Source: Planctomycetota bacterium
GTDB taxonomy: Bacteria > Planctomycetota > Phycisphaerae > Sedimentisphaerales > Anaerobacaceae
Direction of reading: 5' to 3'
Assembly: GCA_030605475.1 (NCBI GenBank)
Contig: JAUWIG010000024.1
Span: forward strand, 48,429-112,428
DNA: 64,000 nt
The translations under genes and the position numbers were made by a program. Shown here in pieces: positions 43,648 to 53,806 of the stretch (its first letter is position 1; every line of letters starts with the position of its first letter). The notes beneath the pieces were generated by a model, which had not been told where the DNA came from, searched no databases, and was given only the letters and a program-made list of their open reading frames with translations.

Positions 43648-44670
43648 TCATTTGAAGCTATCTTTATTCTCATCCCACCAATTTACAAAGTAATCCACCT
43701 CAAGGGCAGCGCCTTTTAGACCTGTTCTTTTCCTAAAGGCACGGCCGGCAAAATCGACGGCATCGATACTATCATCGTTCTTTAGAACATCAACGAGGAA
43801 CTCCATCTTCTCCCACTCAGAGAAGTCCTTTCTCTCTAAAATGTAATCGATGATGACTGGTTTTAGGTGTGATTCAACGGATTGGTAATGTCCCTTTAGT
43901 TCCTCTAATGTCAGACTGAAAGGCTCGATGCCCTCAAGCCACTTGCCTTTGAGCCCCGGCACATAAAATAAACAGTGCTCATTAAAAGTCTTTTGCCATA
44001 CCTGTTTTGCTTGCCGGGATAGCAAAAACGAATCGTCCTCGGCCCAGCCCTTCAACCGGTCGAATGCCTTACGGTCGTCGGTTTGAGTTGCAACAACTGT
44101 CATCATAAACTCGTTAATTAACCTGACTTGCTGGAGTTTTTCATCAGCCTCCTCTATTTTTGAATCAAGGCTCGCAAATTTTGATTTTATCTCATCGTTT
44201 TTCTTTGAGAGTTCCCCGGAGAGCCAAATTGCCCTGGAAGCCTCACTGGCTGCCGAATCTACCGCAGCTATTTGAGCTTCCATTTGCTGCTTAAGTTGAG
44301 ATGTCTTCTTTGCGTCTAAAGTCACCTGCTCCAAAGCCGCGGAAGCTGCACGTTCTGCTTTCCGAGCCTGTTCAAGAGCGTCGCTCGTGTCAATTCGTTC
44401 GCTTTTTGCTGTCCTGAAATGATAGAAGGCTATTGACATTATGATGATAGAAGCCAACAGGACTACTACCCCTATTACTTCAGTTCGAAGATACTGCCTG
44501 AAACGGTTCTGATACCGACCACAGTGATAGCAAACTTTAGCTGAGGCGCCGATGGGCTGCGAACAGTATCGACATTGCTTCTGGCCACTCGTCATTTTAG
44601 CTATCGACTTAGCGGTCATCGACCTGATATTATTGGCTCGATTCTTATTAATTTGCCCTTGGTCCGTCAT
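43648..44670 (-). CDS. zinc-ribbon, single-helix, coiled-coil protein
   Basis: A 340-residue protein with a zinc ribbon (CRYCSQPIGASAKVCYHCG, about residues 33-51), a membrane helix (about 66-87), a coiled coil with Ala/Glu/Lys heptads (about 95-190) and a C-terminal helical region. The zinc ribbon faces the cytoplasm. No family name fits. It stands alone, with a G-rich site before the ATG. Confidence 0.65.
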   Translation of the reverse strand: MTDQGQINKNRANNIRSMTAKSIAKMTSGQKQCRYCSQPIGASAKVCYHCGRYQNRFRQYLRTEVIGVVVLLASIIIMSIAFYHFRTAKSERIDTSDALEQARKAERAASAALEQVTLDAKKTSQLKQQMEAQIAAVDSAASEASRAIWLSGELSKKNDEIKSKFASLDSKIEEADEKLQQVRLINEFMMTVVATQTDDRKAFDRLKGWAEDDSFLLSRQAKQVWQKTFNEHCLFYVPGLKGKWLEGIEPFSLTLEELKGHYQSVESHLKPVIIDYILERKDFSEWEKMEFLVDVLKNDDSIDAVDFAGRAFRKRTGLKGAALEVDYFVNWWDENKDSFK

Positions 44671-44900
44671 GATTATACCCCCACTATTAATTTAATTTAT
44701 CAGAACTCTAACTATCGGTTATCGAAGAACAAATCCCGCATATACTTTTGCTGGATTCCTTCTTGAATTATATCGTCAATGGGCGTCAATTGATAATAAA
44801 AAATACCGAAAGCGCAAAAACCATTTTCTTACACCGCCGCTGCCCTGCCGCGCCGAGGCTCAGCTTACCTACGCCGCCCATATTTGCCGGATAATTGCCC

Positions 44901-44930
44901 TTGCCACTGACAAACCATTGCCGGTATAAT
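44901..44930 (+). promoter_or_regulatory. promoter placing the start codon at the transcript end
   Basis: TTGCCA (44901-44906), 18 bases and TATAAT (44925-44930) lie directly before the ATG at 44937. The expected transcription start coincides with that ATG, so the mRNA may be leaderless. Confidence 0.55.
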
Positions 44931-44936
44931 TAAAGT

Positions 44937-45701
44937 ATGCGTAATAAATCGGCAGCTTTTATTTTGTCCGGTTGTTTTCTGCTGGCAGGATGCCAGTCCT
45001 CAGACACCGATACATCCTCAGAGAGTCATTATGATAGGGTCTCGGCTCAGATAGAGCAACTCAAGGCCGAGTCTCAGGCCGCCGCCTCAACAGGCTCAAA
45101 TATCAAAATAGTCGTCAATCTGCTCACCACCGATATAAGGGATTATGCCGCAATTGATTCTCTTTGGCGGTATGCAAAAGCGGATGTCCATACTGCCAGA
45201 AGCCCTGACAATTTCGCCATGTCGGGTCTCAGGATAGGTCTTGCCGGCCACGCCTTCAAGGTCAAGCTTGGCATCACCAAAAGACAAATCGCATCTTCAG
45301 AGGACACCGAGCTTTTCATAGTGGTCGCTGATGGCACCCCTGGTTATATAAGCATCGGCAGAGAAGTTTCCGTCCCGCGATTTTACTATTATGGTCAATT
45401 CTATAAAGCCATTGATTACGAATTCCGCCGGGCAGGCAGGTCTCTGAAGGTCGTCGCTCGCAGACTGCCATCAGGACTGATTGATATGGAGCTAACGCCT
45501 GTTTTTTCCAAATTCTTAAGTACCGGCGGAGATATGGAACTAACTGAGCTTTCAACCAGGGTCACTGCTCGCTCTGGCCAGCTGATTGTGTTAGGAAAAA
45601 TCGACAGGTCCGATGAAAGTGTATCTGCCGCTCTGTTTAGTCACTACGACTATCCACGTGAAACTCAAACCCTGATTACGGTTACTCCTTACATACATTA
45701 A
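44937..45701 (+). CDS. lipoprotein with secretin-like C-terminus
   Basis: A 254-residue lipoprotein (LLAGC lipobox). The mature part is beta-rich. The ending, with ARSGQLIVLGKIDRSDESVS and QTLITVTPYI, resembles the end of type II/IV secretion secretins, where G-x-V-LGG is followed by LLIxVTPxI. The central pore-forming region is absent, so it is not a full secretin. Function unknown. There is no Shine-Dalgarno; a TATAAT sits seven bases before the ATG. Confidence 0.6.
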   Translation: MRNKSAAFILSGCFLLAGCQSSDTDTSSESHYDRVSAQIEQLKAESQAAASTGSNIKIVVNLLTTDIRDYAAIDSLWRYAKADVHTARSPDNFAMSGLRIGLAGHAFKVKLGITKRQIASSEDTELFIVVADGTPGYISIGREVSVPRFYYYGQFYKAIDYEFRRAGRSLKVVARRLPSGLIDMELTPVFSKFLSTGGDMELTELSTRVTARSGQLIVLGKIDRSDESVSAALFSHYDYPRETQTLITVTPYIH

Positions 45702-45785
45702 ATCAACCTCCCCTTTTACACCCCAGCTGCCAAAACACTGACCTGCATCACGCAATACCAAATACCGTTCACTAAATACTATTCC

Positions 45786-46298
45786 CTATTTGCGACTTAC
45801 TTTGATGTCAAGGTACTTAACGCCCCATTTCAACGCCTCTTTGTGGGTGCCAAAGAAAACATCGAGCCGGTTTCCGCGGACGGCGCCGCCTCTATCAAGC
45901 ACTTTTACAGGCTTTCCATTGTTGTAGCCGGCAATTATCATTTCAGTGCCGAAGGAGTATCTTTTATCGGCTGCCACGAAGGCCTCGCCCGGCTGTACTT
46001 TATGACCGCAGGCCGTTATGCCGTCCGAATATTCACCGCAGCATTTCGGGCACGGACAATAGGCCGTTACACGCATTCGCACCGTCTCCCATTCGACAAA
46101 CTGCTCGGAATCACCGACCGCCTTGTTCACATCGGCGACCGCAGCGCCGAGCAAAGTCATTTGCCCGCTGGCTTTTGCGTGGCCTATGCCGGCAATGTAG
46201 CTCAGGACACAAATAATTACCACCGGCCCAATCACCACGAGCACAGACCTCGCCTTTAGAAAAGTACCACAAAAACCTTTAACTGTTGCTTTTCCCAA
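45786..46298 (-). CDS. 3D-domain (DPBB) protein
   Basis: A 170-residue protein with an N-terminal membrane helix (about 15-42) and a C-terminal 3D domain. VTAYCPCPKCCGEYSDGITACG is split here as VTAYCPCPKCCG and DGITACG; the catalytic Asp motif VLDRGGAVRGNRLDVFF is intact. This fold occurs in lytic transglycosylases (MltA-like) and in Firmicutes YabE/Rpf. It probably acts on peptidoglycan. The start is TTG at 46298, decided by a strong GAGGAGGGG six bases upstream; no in-frame ATG exists before the membrane helix. Confidence 0.88.
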   Translation of the reverse strand: MGKATVKGFCGTFLKARSVLVVIGPVVIICVLSYIAGIGHAKASGQMTLLGAAVADVNKAVGDSEQFVEWETVRMRVTAYCPCPKCCGEYSDGITACGHKVQPGEAFVAADKRYSFGTEMIIAGYNNGKPVKVLDRGGAVRGNRLDVFFGTHKEALKWGVKYLDIKVSRK

Positions 46299-46764
46299 TG
46301 TCCCCTCCTCGCAATCTGAAATTCACCCGGTAATCCGGACTACCCTCCATTCCTTGGTTAAGCACAGCCGGCGAGCCGATGCGTGTAACTCATCCCCCAA
46401 AATCCACTCTACAATTAGCCACTGGGCCGGTGTGCTTTAAGAACCACCCTTCCGTTGGGATATGCTATTTGAGGCTTATTATACCCAATTACAAAAATAA
46501 ATTCAAGGAAAAACTGGGAACCCTGGACATAAAAACTCAAAACTCTTCTGCACCCCTTTTCAAAAAGTCCTATAATTTCTTCGACATTTCGGCCTAAATC
46601 AGATAGGGTTGGCGTATTGTATATGTCGGAGCAGTGGTGAGAAAGCCTCATCTTTTAATACCGGGTTTTCAACTGCACACAAATACTCCAAATCTGACAA
46701 AAGGCTTGGGCAAGCAACCATACTTTGTTGAAAAAGAACAACTCATTTTTCAGGAGAAGAAACG
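46299..46764. other. intergenic region upstream of the RHS gene
   Basis: About 465 bases between the divergent 3D-domain gene and the RHS gene. I see no gene or clear promoter. A good Shine-Dalgarno (CAGGAGAAG) lies before the RHS start. Confidence 0.4.
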
Positions 46765-49700
46765 ATGAAAAGCAAACAATTTTTAGCATTTCTATTTTCA
46801 GCATTGCTTTTATGTCTGGCTCCGACCTCAAATGCACAAAATGGAATTCCCGACGAATGTAATGAACCATATCTATTGGCCGACCTCGACAAAAACTGCT
46901 ACGTCGATTTCAACGATTATGCAATATTTGCCTTGCACTGGCTGGAAGATTGCGGCACACCCGGCGGCTGTGAGGGCGCCGATATGTCCCCCGCCGGAGG
47001 CGATGGTATAGTTAACCATTGGGATTTGAATGAGTTCTCGTATCAGTGGATGCTGTCCCACACAGGGGGCCAGAATTCACAGGAATCACCACTTATGTCG
47101 AGCCCTTTTGCTGCACCTTCTTCTACCTGTTCTACCTGTCCTTCCCGCAGGGGCTGTGGCGGCATAACTACAAGCCACGGCAATCCCACGTACGGCGTTA
47201 ATCTGGCTACCGGTGAGTTCTATGAAATAATGGTGGATTTGAGGATTCCCGGGCGGGGACTCGATTTCATCTGGGCACGCACCTATCGCTCAAGGACAGG
47301 CTCGAACACCAATATGGGCAACGGCTGGGACCATTCCTACAATATCAAAATCGAGCCGGACGACCAGGATTTCATTGTGTGCGACGGCATCGGACGCAGG
47401 GATTCATACACCCTTCAAGACGACGGCACCTGGACTGCAGAGGGGTTATTCAGGGTGTTGAGCCAAAATCCCGACGACAGCTTTACACTGACCTTTCCAG
47501 ACACCGGTACCTGGACGTTCAATCCGGTGGACGACCCCAATGCACCGGGCAAAATCAATGCTATCACAGACCGCAACGGAAATTCCATCAGCTTCTTTTA
47601 CGGCCCATCAGGCCGACTGGTAACCATTCAAGACACCCTCGACCGCGAAATAATGTTCAGCTACAATATTGATGGCTTTATCGACACTGTAACTGATTTC
47701 GACTATCGCACTGTCTCATATCAGTATTATGATGGTTATGACCCCAATGGCTCCTTCGGTGACCTCAAATCGGTCACATCACCCGCTGTTACAGGCACGC
47801 CAAATGGTAATAATTTCCCCGAGGGAAAAACTACTGTTTTCACCTACACTACCGGCTTTGGTGATGAGCGTCTCAATCACAATCTCCTGACCATCACCGA
47901 CCCTAATGGTCAGACCTTTCTGCACAATGTCTATTCACCGCCCGCCGGGCCCAATGACCCCAACTTCGACCATATCACCCGACAGATTTGGGGTGAACCC
48001 AATGATATCATTGATATGACCTATATCCCCCAGGCGCCGGGCTCGGAAAACAATTTCGCCGTTGTCAAGACCATCACGAACGACCGCATGGGCAATGTGG
48101 GGGAGCATTTCTTCGATAACCGCAATCAGCTTGTCATCTTACGGCAGTACACCGGCCGTGCCGACCCCAACGAGCCGACTAACTTGGACGAGAATATCAA
48201 CCCGCCGACCAGCCCGCTACGAGGTGACGACCCACCGTATTTCGAGACCCGCTATCAATACAATGCTGAGTATTCACCCACCCGCATCGATTATCCAAAC
48301 GGCAATTACGTCACTAATGTTTACGAGGCCGACCTCGACCCCAACGCCACGCAGCGATGCCGCGGCAATCTGCGGGAGAGACACCTCTATGCAGGGACGT
48401 TGGAACCTGTCAGCGACCAGAGCGAAATTGTCGAGTTATTTGAATACGACGATGGTATGGGCGGATGCTGCGGAACGAACTTTGTTACCCGTTATGTCGA
48501 CCCCAACGGAAACGAATTTTTCTATGAGTACGACGAGCAGGGAAACCGCATCCGAAAAATATGCAAGAGACCGGGGTCAGGCTCTGGCGGAGGTCAAACA
48601 CTCGCTAAACTGGATTCTGACCCAAATATTGTGGAAGAATGGGAATACAACGAATTCGGCCAGGTGACCACGCATATCCTGCCCGATAACGGTAGCAATC
48701 ATCGCCGGCGGGATGAGTTCACATACTACACTCCAGGCGACGCCCACCAGAATGGGTACCTAAAGAATGTTATTGTTGACGCCAACGTTCTCGCTCTTAC
48801 AACAACCTATGAGTATAACACAGCCGGAAATGTCACGCGCAAAATTGACCCCAACGGCAACGACAAGCTGCTCATCGTCAATCAACTCAATCAGGTCGTC
48901 CGTGAAATCTCACCAGAGGTTACCGATGGCAGCGGTGTACGCTACCAGAAAGACATCTACTATGACAAAAATAATAATGTTGTTCGTATTGACATTCAAA
49001 ACATTGACGACCAGGGCATCCTTCAGCCAAATACCCACTTCACAACCATCTATAAGTACGAGATTCTCAACAACCTCATCAGCAAAACCAGCGAAGTCGA
49101 CCCTGCCAATTCCATTATTGTTGAGTACGCATACGACCTCAACCGCAATCAGACCTTGATGCGCTCCGGCGAGGCAACCAACGGCAATCAGCCCAACAAC
49201 GTTGTCCGCACTATCCACGATGAGCGGAACCGGGTTTTCCAGGTTATTCGCGCCGAGGCAGACCCGGACCAATCCACCACTCAGTACGACTACGACGGCA
49301 ATGGCAATCTGACCAAAGTACACGAGGGACTCGAAGGTAGTCCCCGCATCACCACCAATCAATATGACGGCTTCAATCGGCATATCAAATCGACCGACCC
49401 TATGGGCAACGTTACAGAATATCATTACAACGCCAACGGCAACCGTATCTCCCAGCGCATCGACGGCGAGCTGACCGACATCCCCGGTGATGCCAACAAC
49501 GTCCGCCTCTACGAAAAAGCTTATGTTTACGATAGCTTGAATCGCCTCATTCGCACTGAAGTTTCATTCTTCGACCCTAATACACAAAACTCTATCGACG
49601 ACGGCTCTGTGGTTACGCAGACAGAATACAGCGACAACTCTCAGGTGTTAAAAGTTACCGATGACAATAGCCATCAAACGCTCACAATATACGATACCGC

Positions 49701-52302
49701 CAACCGCTGGGGCACCATCACGGACGCCAAAGGAAACACAGTCACCTATACCTATGATGAAAACTCGAACATAATTGCTGCAACGGAGGTGGAGAAATCC
49801 GACCTCGGCGACCCCAACGAAACATACGTTACCACCTATGAGTATGACAATCTGAACCGCCTTATCCGGGATGTGGACAACGTGGGCAACACCACCGAGT
49901 ATAAATACGACTCGCGTGACAATCGCACCAGAATAATCAACGCACAAGGCAGGGAAACCTGCTATGAGTACGATGGCCTAAACCGGTTGACTCGAGAGGT
50001 CAGCGATATGGACGGTGATGGCGCCGACCCAGCCGATGCGAATGACATCGTCACCACTCAGACATGGGACGACAACTCGCGCCTGACCTCTCAGACCGAC
50101 GATAGTGACAACACCACTACCTACGAATACGATTCTCTGGACCGAAAGATAGAGACGCGTTATGCCGATAACACAGACGACCAGTATTGTTATGATATCC
50201 ACGACAATCGCACTCAAACTACTGACGGCAGCGGCAGTGTGGTTGACTATACCTACGACGCTCTCAACCGCGTTACTGCCAAGGCAATTACACCAGGCGC
50301 AGGCGTATCCAATGATACGACCTCTGAAACCTATAAGTATGACGGAATGTCGCGCACGGTTTATGCACAGGATGATGATTCACTAATCACGCTCAGCTAC
50401 GACTCACTCTCACACGCTATGCGCGAAACCCTCAACGGACAAACGACAAGCTACACATACGATGGTCTCGATAATAAACTTTCCTCCACTTACCCCGGCG
50501 GGCGCGTCATCACCAGCACCTATGACGAACTGAACCGCATAAAGGCAATCTCTGATGCGGGCGGCACCATAGCTACATACAACTATATTGGCCCCATCCG
50601 CATGGAAAAGAAGGAATCAGCCAATGGAACGCAAACGCTCTTCGGCTATGATGGAATCAGCAATGACCCGAACGATTTCGGCGTAAAGCAAATCGTCAGC
50701 ACCACACATTCGGTGGTCAGCAGCGGAACCATTATTGACGACCGCACCTATACCTGGGACCAAATGTATAACAAGACCCAGCGCAAGGACGTCCGCATCG
50801 GAGGGCCGCAATTCACGCACGACTATTCCTACGACGACGCCGACCGACTGACCCAAACCACCGTCAAAGATAGCGCCTCGGTAATCATTCGCAATACCAT
50901 TTACGCCCTCGACGGTGTTGGCAACCGCAGTATCGTTGTCGGCTCTCCAGACCCGGGGCCATACACAATGGACAATACCACCCCAGAACCCGCCGACCTC
51001 CAGATGAACCAATACACCACAACTTCTTTCGATGGCCGACTCTACGAGAAGAACGGCAATCTGGTCACCATCGACAACGGCTTACCCACCCAGAAGGATA
51101 TAGAATACGACTACCGCAATCAGATGGTTACCTTCACCGACACCGCCATCGGCCAGGTTCACACCTACTCTTACGACAGCTTTGGCCGACGTATCCAATG
51201 CGTTATTGATTCTGCCGGCTCGCCTCAAACAACTCGTTACTTCTTCGACGATGGGCAGGTTATCGAAGAACAGGACGGTGTCGGAACAACACAGGTAACA
51301 TACGTTTACGGCAATTACATTGACGAAGTCCTGAATATGCAGCGAGGAGGCATTGATTACTTCTACCACGCCGACGACCTTTATAACGTAATGGCCGTCA
51401 CAGATGCAAATGCCGACGTAGTGGAGCGCTACGAATACGAAGACTACGGCCGACCCATTGACCCCACCACCTTGGCGCCAATCGTCGGCTCACCCTCGGC
51501 CATTGGCAACACCTACCACTTCACTGGTCGCCGCTATGATGCCGAAACCGGCCTATATTACTACCGTACCAGATACCTCGACCCTCGTGCCGGACGATTC
51601 ACCAGCAGAGATACGCTCGGAATCTGGGGCGACGAGGCCAATTTCGGAAATGCCTCCACCTATGCGGCAAACAATCCAGCCACCTATCTTGACCCTTACG
51701 GCTGGGCCATCGACATTAGTGATGATGGCCTCGATTGCGACCCGAAAGCACTCGCCCAGGTACAATGCAAAGAGACAAGAACACCATATGCAATGAGCGC
51801 CGAGACCGGAGGACTTGTAGGCGTACCATGGGAGGAAATCAGCAACTGGGTGATGTGGATAGTTATTTGTAAACTCAAACCGATTTTCAATGACGCCGCC
51901 ATCAAATCTGATTATGGTGACTGCTTCGCCGAAGCCAAAGAATGTATCAGACAGCACGAGCAGGAGCATATAGAGCAATATAACAAAGACGAGGATACCA
52001 AGTTTTGCAAACTTGATAATGACCACTGCCGTGGAAAAGACAAATGCATGGCGGTTACCAGTGGCCAGGGTGAAGCCGAAAGTGGCGCCTACGATAAAGA
52101 ACAAGAGTGCCTCAAAAAGGAAATCGCGAACGCAAAGAATGACCCAAAGAAGAAAAAATGCCTGGAGAAAGACCTCAAAGACGTACGGAAACTTAAGGCA
52201 GGCTTCGACAGTAAATACGCATTCGAAAGATTGATAGACAAGATAAACGAAATAAAGAAACAACAGAAGCAAAAAAAGACAAAAACACAAAAGAAGAAGT
52301 AA
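46765..52302 (+). CDS. RHS/YD-repeat protein with dockerin-like N-terminus and HExxH C-terminal domain
   Basis: An 1845-residue secreted protein. It has a signal peptide (1-24) and two EF-hand/dockerin-like loops (DLDKNCYVDFND; SPAGGDGIVNHWDL). A DUF6531-like start (GVNLATGEFYEIMVDLRIPG) leads to many YD repeats (YxYDxxN/GR) from about 280 to 1500, then the RHS core hallmark RYYDAETGLYYYRTRYLDPR and the cleavage-site-like LDPYGW at 1643-1647. The unique 198-residue tail is Cys/Lys-rich and contains HEQEH at 1731-1735 with a downstream GEAESGAYDKEQECL, fitting a zincin. The shell would encapsulate the tail. No immunity-type gene follows. Confidence 0.92.
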   Translation: MKSKQFLAFLFSALLLCLAPTSNAQNGIPDECNEPYLLADLDKNCYVDFNDYAIFALHWLEDCGTPGGCEGADMSPAGGDGIVNHWDLNEFSYQWMLSHTGGQNSQESPLMSSPFAAPSSTCSTCPSRRGCGGITTSHGNPTYGVNLATGEFYEIMVDLRIPGRGLDFIWARTYRSRTGSNTNMGNGWDHSYNIKIEPDDQDFIVCDGIGRRDSYTLQDDGTWTAEGLFRVLSQNPDDSFTLTFPDTGTWTFNPVDDPNAPGKINAITDRNGNSISFFYGPSGRLVTIQDTLDREIMFSYNIDGFIDTVTDFDYRTVSYQYYDGYDPNGSFGDLKSVTSPAVTGTPNGNNFPEGKTTVFTYTTGFGDERLNHNLLTITDPNGQTFLHNVYSPPAGPNDPNFDHITRQIWGEPNDIIDMTYIPQAPGSENNFAVVKTITNDRMGNVGEHFFDNRNQLVILRQYTGRADPNEPTNLDENINPPTSPLRGDDPPYFETRYQYNAEYSPTRIDYPNGNYVTNVYEADLDPNATQRCRGNLRERHLYAGTLEPVSDQSEIVELFEYDDGMGGCCGTNFVTRYVDPNGNEFFYEYDEQGNRIRKICKRPGSGSGGGQTLAKLDSDPNIVEEWEYNEFGQVTTHILPDNGSNHRRRDEFTYYTPGDAHQNGYLKNVIVDANVLALTTTYEYNTAGNVTRKIDPNGNDKLLIVNQLNQVVREISPEVTDGSGVRYQKDIYYDKNNNVVRIDIQNIDDQGILQPNTHFTTIYKYEILNNLISKTSEVDPANSIIVEYAYDLNRNQTLMRSGEATNGNQPNNVVRTIHDERNRVFQVIRAEADPDQSTTQYDYDGNGNLTKVHEGLEGSPRITTNQYDGFNRHIKSTDPMGNVTEYHYNANGNRISQRIDGELTDIPGDANNVRLYEKAYVYDSLNRLIRTEVSFFDPNTQNSIDDGSVVTQTEYSDNSQVLKVTDDNSHQTLTIYDTANRWGTITDAKGNTVTYTYDENSNIIAATEVEKSDLGDPNETYVTTYEYDNLNRLIRDVDNVGNTTEYKYDSRDNRTRIINAQGRETCYEYDGLNRLTREVSDMDGDGADPADANDIVTTQTWDDNSRLTSQTDDSDNTTTYEYDSLDRKIETRYADNTDDQYCYDIHDNRTQTTDGSGSVVDYTYDALNRVTAKAITPGAGVSNDTTSETYKYDGMSRTVYAQDDDSLITLSYDSLSHAMRETLNGQTTSYTYDGLDNKLSSTYPGGRVITSTYDELNRIKAISDAGGTIATYNYIGPIRMEKKESANGTQTLFGYDGISNDPNDFGVKQIVSTTHSVVSSGTIIDDRTYTWDQMYNKTQRKDVRIGGPQFTHDYSYDDADRLTQTTVKDSASVIIRNTIYALDGVGNRSIVVGSPDPGPYTMDNTTPEPADLQMNQYTTTSFDGRLYEKNGNLVTIDNGLPTQKDIEYDYRNQMVTFTDTAIGQVHTYSYDSFGRRIQCVIDSAGSPQTTRYFFDDGQVIEEQDGVGTTQVTYVYGNYIDEVLNMQRGGIDYFYHADDLYNVMAVTDANADVVERYEYEDYGRPIDPTTLAPIVGSPSAIGNTYHFTGRRYDAETGLYYYRTRYLDPRAGRFTSRDTLGIWGDEANFGNASTYAANNPATYLDPYGWAIDISDDGLDCDPKALAQVQCKETRTPYAMSAETGGLVGVPWEEISNWVMWIVICKLKPIFNDAAIKSDYGDCFAEAKECIRQHEQEHIEQYNKDEDTKFCKLDNDHCRGKDKCMAVTSGQGEAESGAYDKEQECLKKEIANAKNDPKKKKCLEKDLKDVRKLKAGFDSKYAFERLIDKINEIKKQQKQKKTKTQKKK

Positions 52303-52388
52303 ATCATTTTAGCGGGCAAGCTAACTTTCTGTGGATATTGCAGCCGCGAAGAACCGCATTGAGCTTGTCGCCTTCGGCTCCCGGTAAA

Positions 52389-52476
52389 CGGAGAGGGCGG
52401 GATTCGAACCCGCGGTAGGGACATGCCCTACACAGCCTTTCCAAGGCTGCTCGATAAGCCACTCCGACACCTCTCC
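52389..52476 (-). tRNA. tRNA-Ser (GGA)
   Basis: An 88-base class II tRNA on the minus strand. The acceptor is GGAGAGG/CCTCTCC, the anticodon arm CAGCC-TTGGAAA-GGCTG (anticodon GGA), with a long variable arm, T-loop TTCGAAT and discriminator G. CCA is not encoded. Confidence 0.95.
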
Positions 52477-52501
52477 AAAATAATTTACTATTGACTACTT
52501 G

Positions 52502-52996
52502 TTATTGGTTTTGAGTTTTTAGCTCTTCCTTTTCAATCCGGCGTTGCTCGAAGAAATTTTGCAATTGCTCTCTACATTCTTTCTCCAACACGCCCGCCGT
52601 AACCTCCAGTCTGTGATTCAAGCGTTCGTCCTGAACTATATTATACAAGCTTTTGCACGCCCCGCTCTTGGGGTCATCGCAGCCATATACTAATCTGTCC
52701 ATCCGAGAGAGCACCAGCGCTCCGGCACACATCGGACACGGCTCTAAAGTAACATACATCGTACAGCCATTTAATCGCCAGCTTTCCACCGCTGCCGCCG
52801 CTTGCGTCAAAGCGATTATTTCAGCGTGGGCCGTCGGGTCCTGGAGCTGCTCTCTTTGATTATATGCCTTGCCGATGATCCTGTTCTGATAGACAATAAC
52901 CGCCCCAATCGGCACATCGCCATTCTCCTCAGCGATTTTTGCAGACTCAATCGCCATCCACATAAACCGCTCATCTTCTTTGGTAATATTTATCAT
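52502..52996 (-). CDS. tadA: tRNA-specific adenosine deaminase
   Basis: A 164-residue zinc deaminase that converts A34 to inosine in tRNA-Arg(ACG). HAEII and PCPMCAG supply the catalytic Glu and zinc ligands, and DDPKSGACKSLYN matches TadA. The ATG at 52996 overlaps the GNAT stop as TGATG; a TTG one codon earlier is not needed. It lies 25 bases before tRNA-Ser on the same strand. Confidence 0.95.
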   Translation of the reverse strand: MINITKEDERFMWMAIESAKIAEENGDVPIGAVIVYQNRIIGKAYNQREQLQDPTAHAEIIALTQAAAAVESWRLNGCTMYVTLEPCPMCAGALVLSRMDRLVYGCDDPKSGACKSLYNIVQDERLNHRLEVTAGVLEKECREQLQNFFEQRRIEKEELKTQNQ

Positions 52997-53496
52997 CAAG
53001 AACTTGGGGAACCTTCTTTCCTATCTTTTTCCCATATCATTTTAAGTTTTGGAAATCCTGTATGAGGGCAGTTATATGGTCTTTCTTGTTCTTTAAAGTC
53101 GTTTTTCTTATAGAATTCGATGGCGTGAAAATTCATTTTATAAACGTGAAGAGCGAGCTTTGAGTGATTTTCTTTTAATTTGGTGAGAAGTTTTGTTCCA
53201 ATCCTTTGTCCCTGAAATTGAGATGCTACATATAGTTCCAATATATAATCCTCGTTAGTGTTTATTCCTGCTGTTATGAATCCTTTGATTATTCCGTTTT
53301 CCTCATAGACATATTTTTCCTTTGCTTTTTGTGAACTTTTTATCATTTCAGAAAGTCTTGAGTCCCAAAATTTATCGCAGATTAGTAGGTGCGCACGTTT
53401 AACCTCAGTAAGCCAGATTTCGCTGACCTGACCAAGGTCTGTTTCTAAATTCATTTCTCGAATGTTATTTGGGTCAGCTTTAACTTTCTCATCCAT
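52996..53496 (-). CDS. GNAT-family N-acetyltransferase
   Basis: A 166-residue GNAT protein. The acetyl-CoA loop is QFQGQRIGTKLL (Q/R-x-x-G-x-G/A), preceded by YILELYVAS and followed by LALHVYKMNFHAIEFYKKNDF. It resembles the small-molecule acetyltransferases of the RimI/YjhQ type; the substrate is unknown. The ATG at 53496 is preferred over one 17 codons earlier. Its stop overlaps the tadA start, so the two are coupled. It is AT-rich compared with its neighbours, suggesting recent acquisition. Confidence 0.88.
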   Translation of the reverse strand: MDEKVKADPNNIREMNLETDLGQVSEIWLTEVKRAHLLICDKFWDSRLSEMIKSSQKAKEKYVYEENGIIKGFITAGINTNEDYILELYVASQFQGQRIGTKLLTKLKENHSKLALHVYKMNFHAIEFYKKNDFKEQERPYNCPHTGFPKLKMIWEKDRKEGSPSS

Positions 53497-53632
53497 GCGG
53501 AAGTCCCCGCAATTTTGCATTTTACAGAAAGTTGAGCAGTTGAACAATAGACCGCATTTGAGCCTTTGTGTCTTTTCTACTGTTCACCTGTTCAAATGCT
53601 CAGATGCTCTATTTTTTGCCTTCGGCAAAAAA

Positions 53633-53705
53633 TACCCCCAAGGGGAGTCGAACCCCTGTCTCCAGGATGAGAACCTGATATCCTAAGCCACTAGACGATG
53701 GGGGC
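53633..53705 (-). tRNA. tRNA-Glu (CTC)
   Basis: A 73-base tRNA on the minus strand. The acceptor is GCCCCCA/TGGGGGT (one G-T pair), the anticodon arm TCAGG-TTCTCAT-CCTGG (anticodon CTC), the T-loop TTCGACT and the discriminator A. Confidence 0.93.
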
Positions 53706-53806
53706 ATTTTTCTCGTATCTCGTCGCTCGTATTTCGTATCTCGTTTTGGCAAGGGCGGGACCCTTGGCGACGCAATACGCATCACGCTTCACGAGATACG
53801 CACAAA
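53706..53806. repeat. 'cgtatctcgtcgctcg' short-word repeat spacer
   Basis: The spacer between tRNA-Glu and tRNA-Met consists largely of degenerate 'tctcgtatttcgtatctcg' and 'acgcaatacgcatcacgc...acgagatacg' words. Similar words occur upstream of glyA, near 36520, near 57890 and near 59390. They form a dispersed word family and not a coding region. Confidence 0.6.

Noticed and set aside
51553..52290. 245-codon antisense ORF under the RHS C-terminus as an immunity gene
   Set aside because: Cys/Phe/Val-rich translation mirrors the Lys/Glu codons of the sense strand; no ribosome site.
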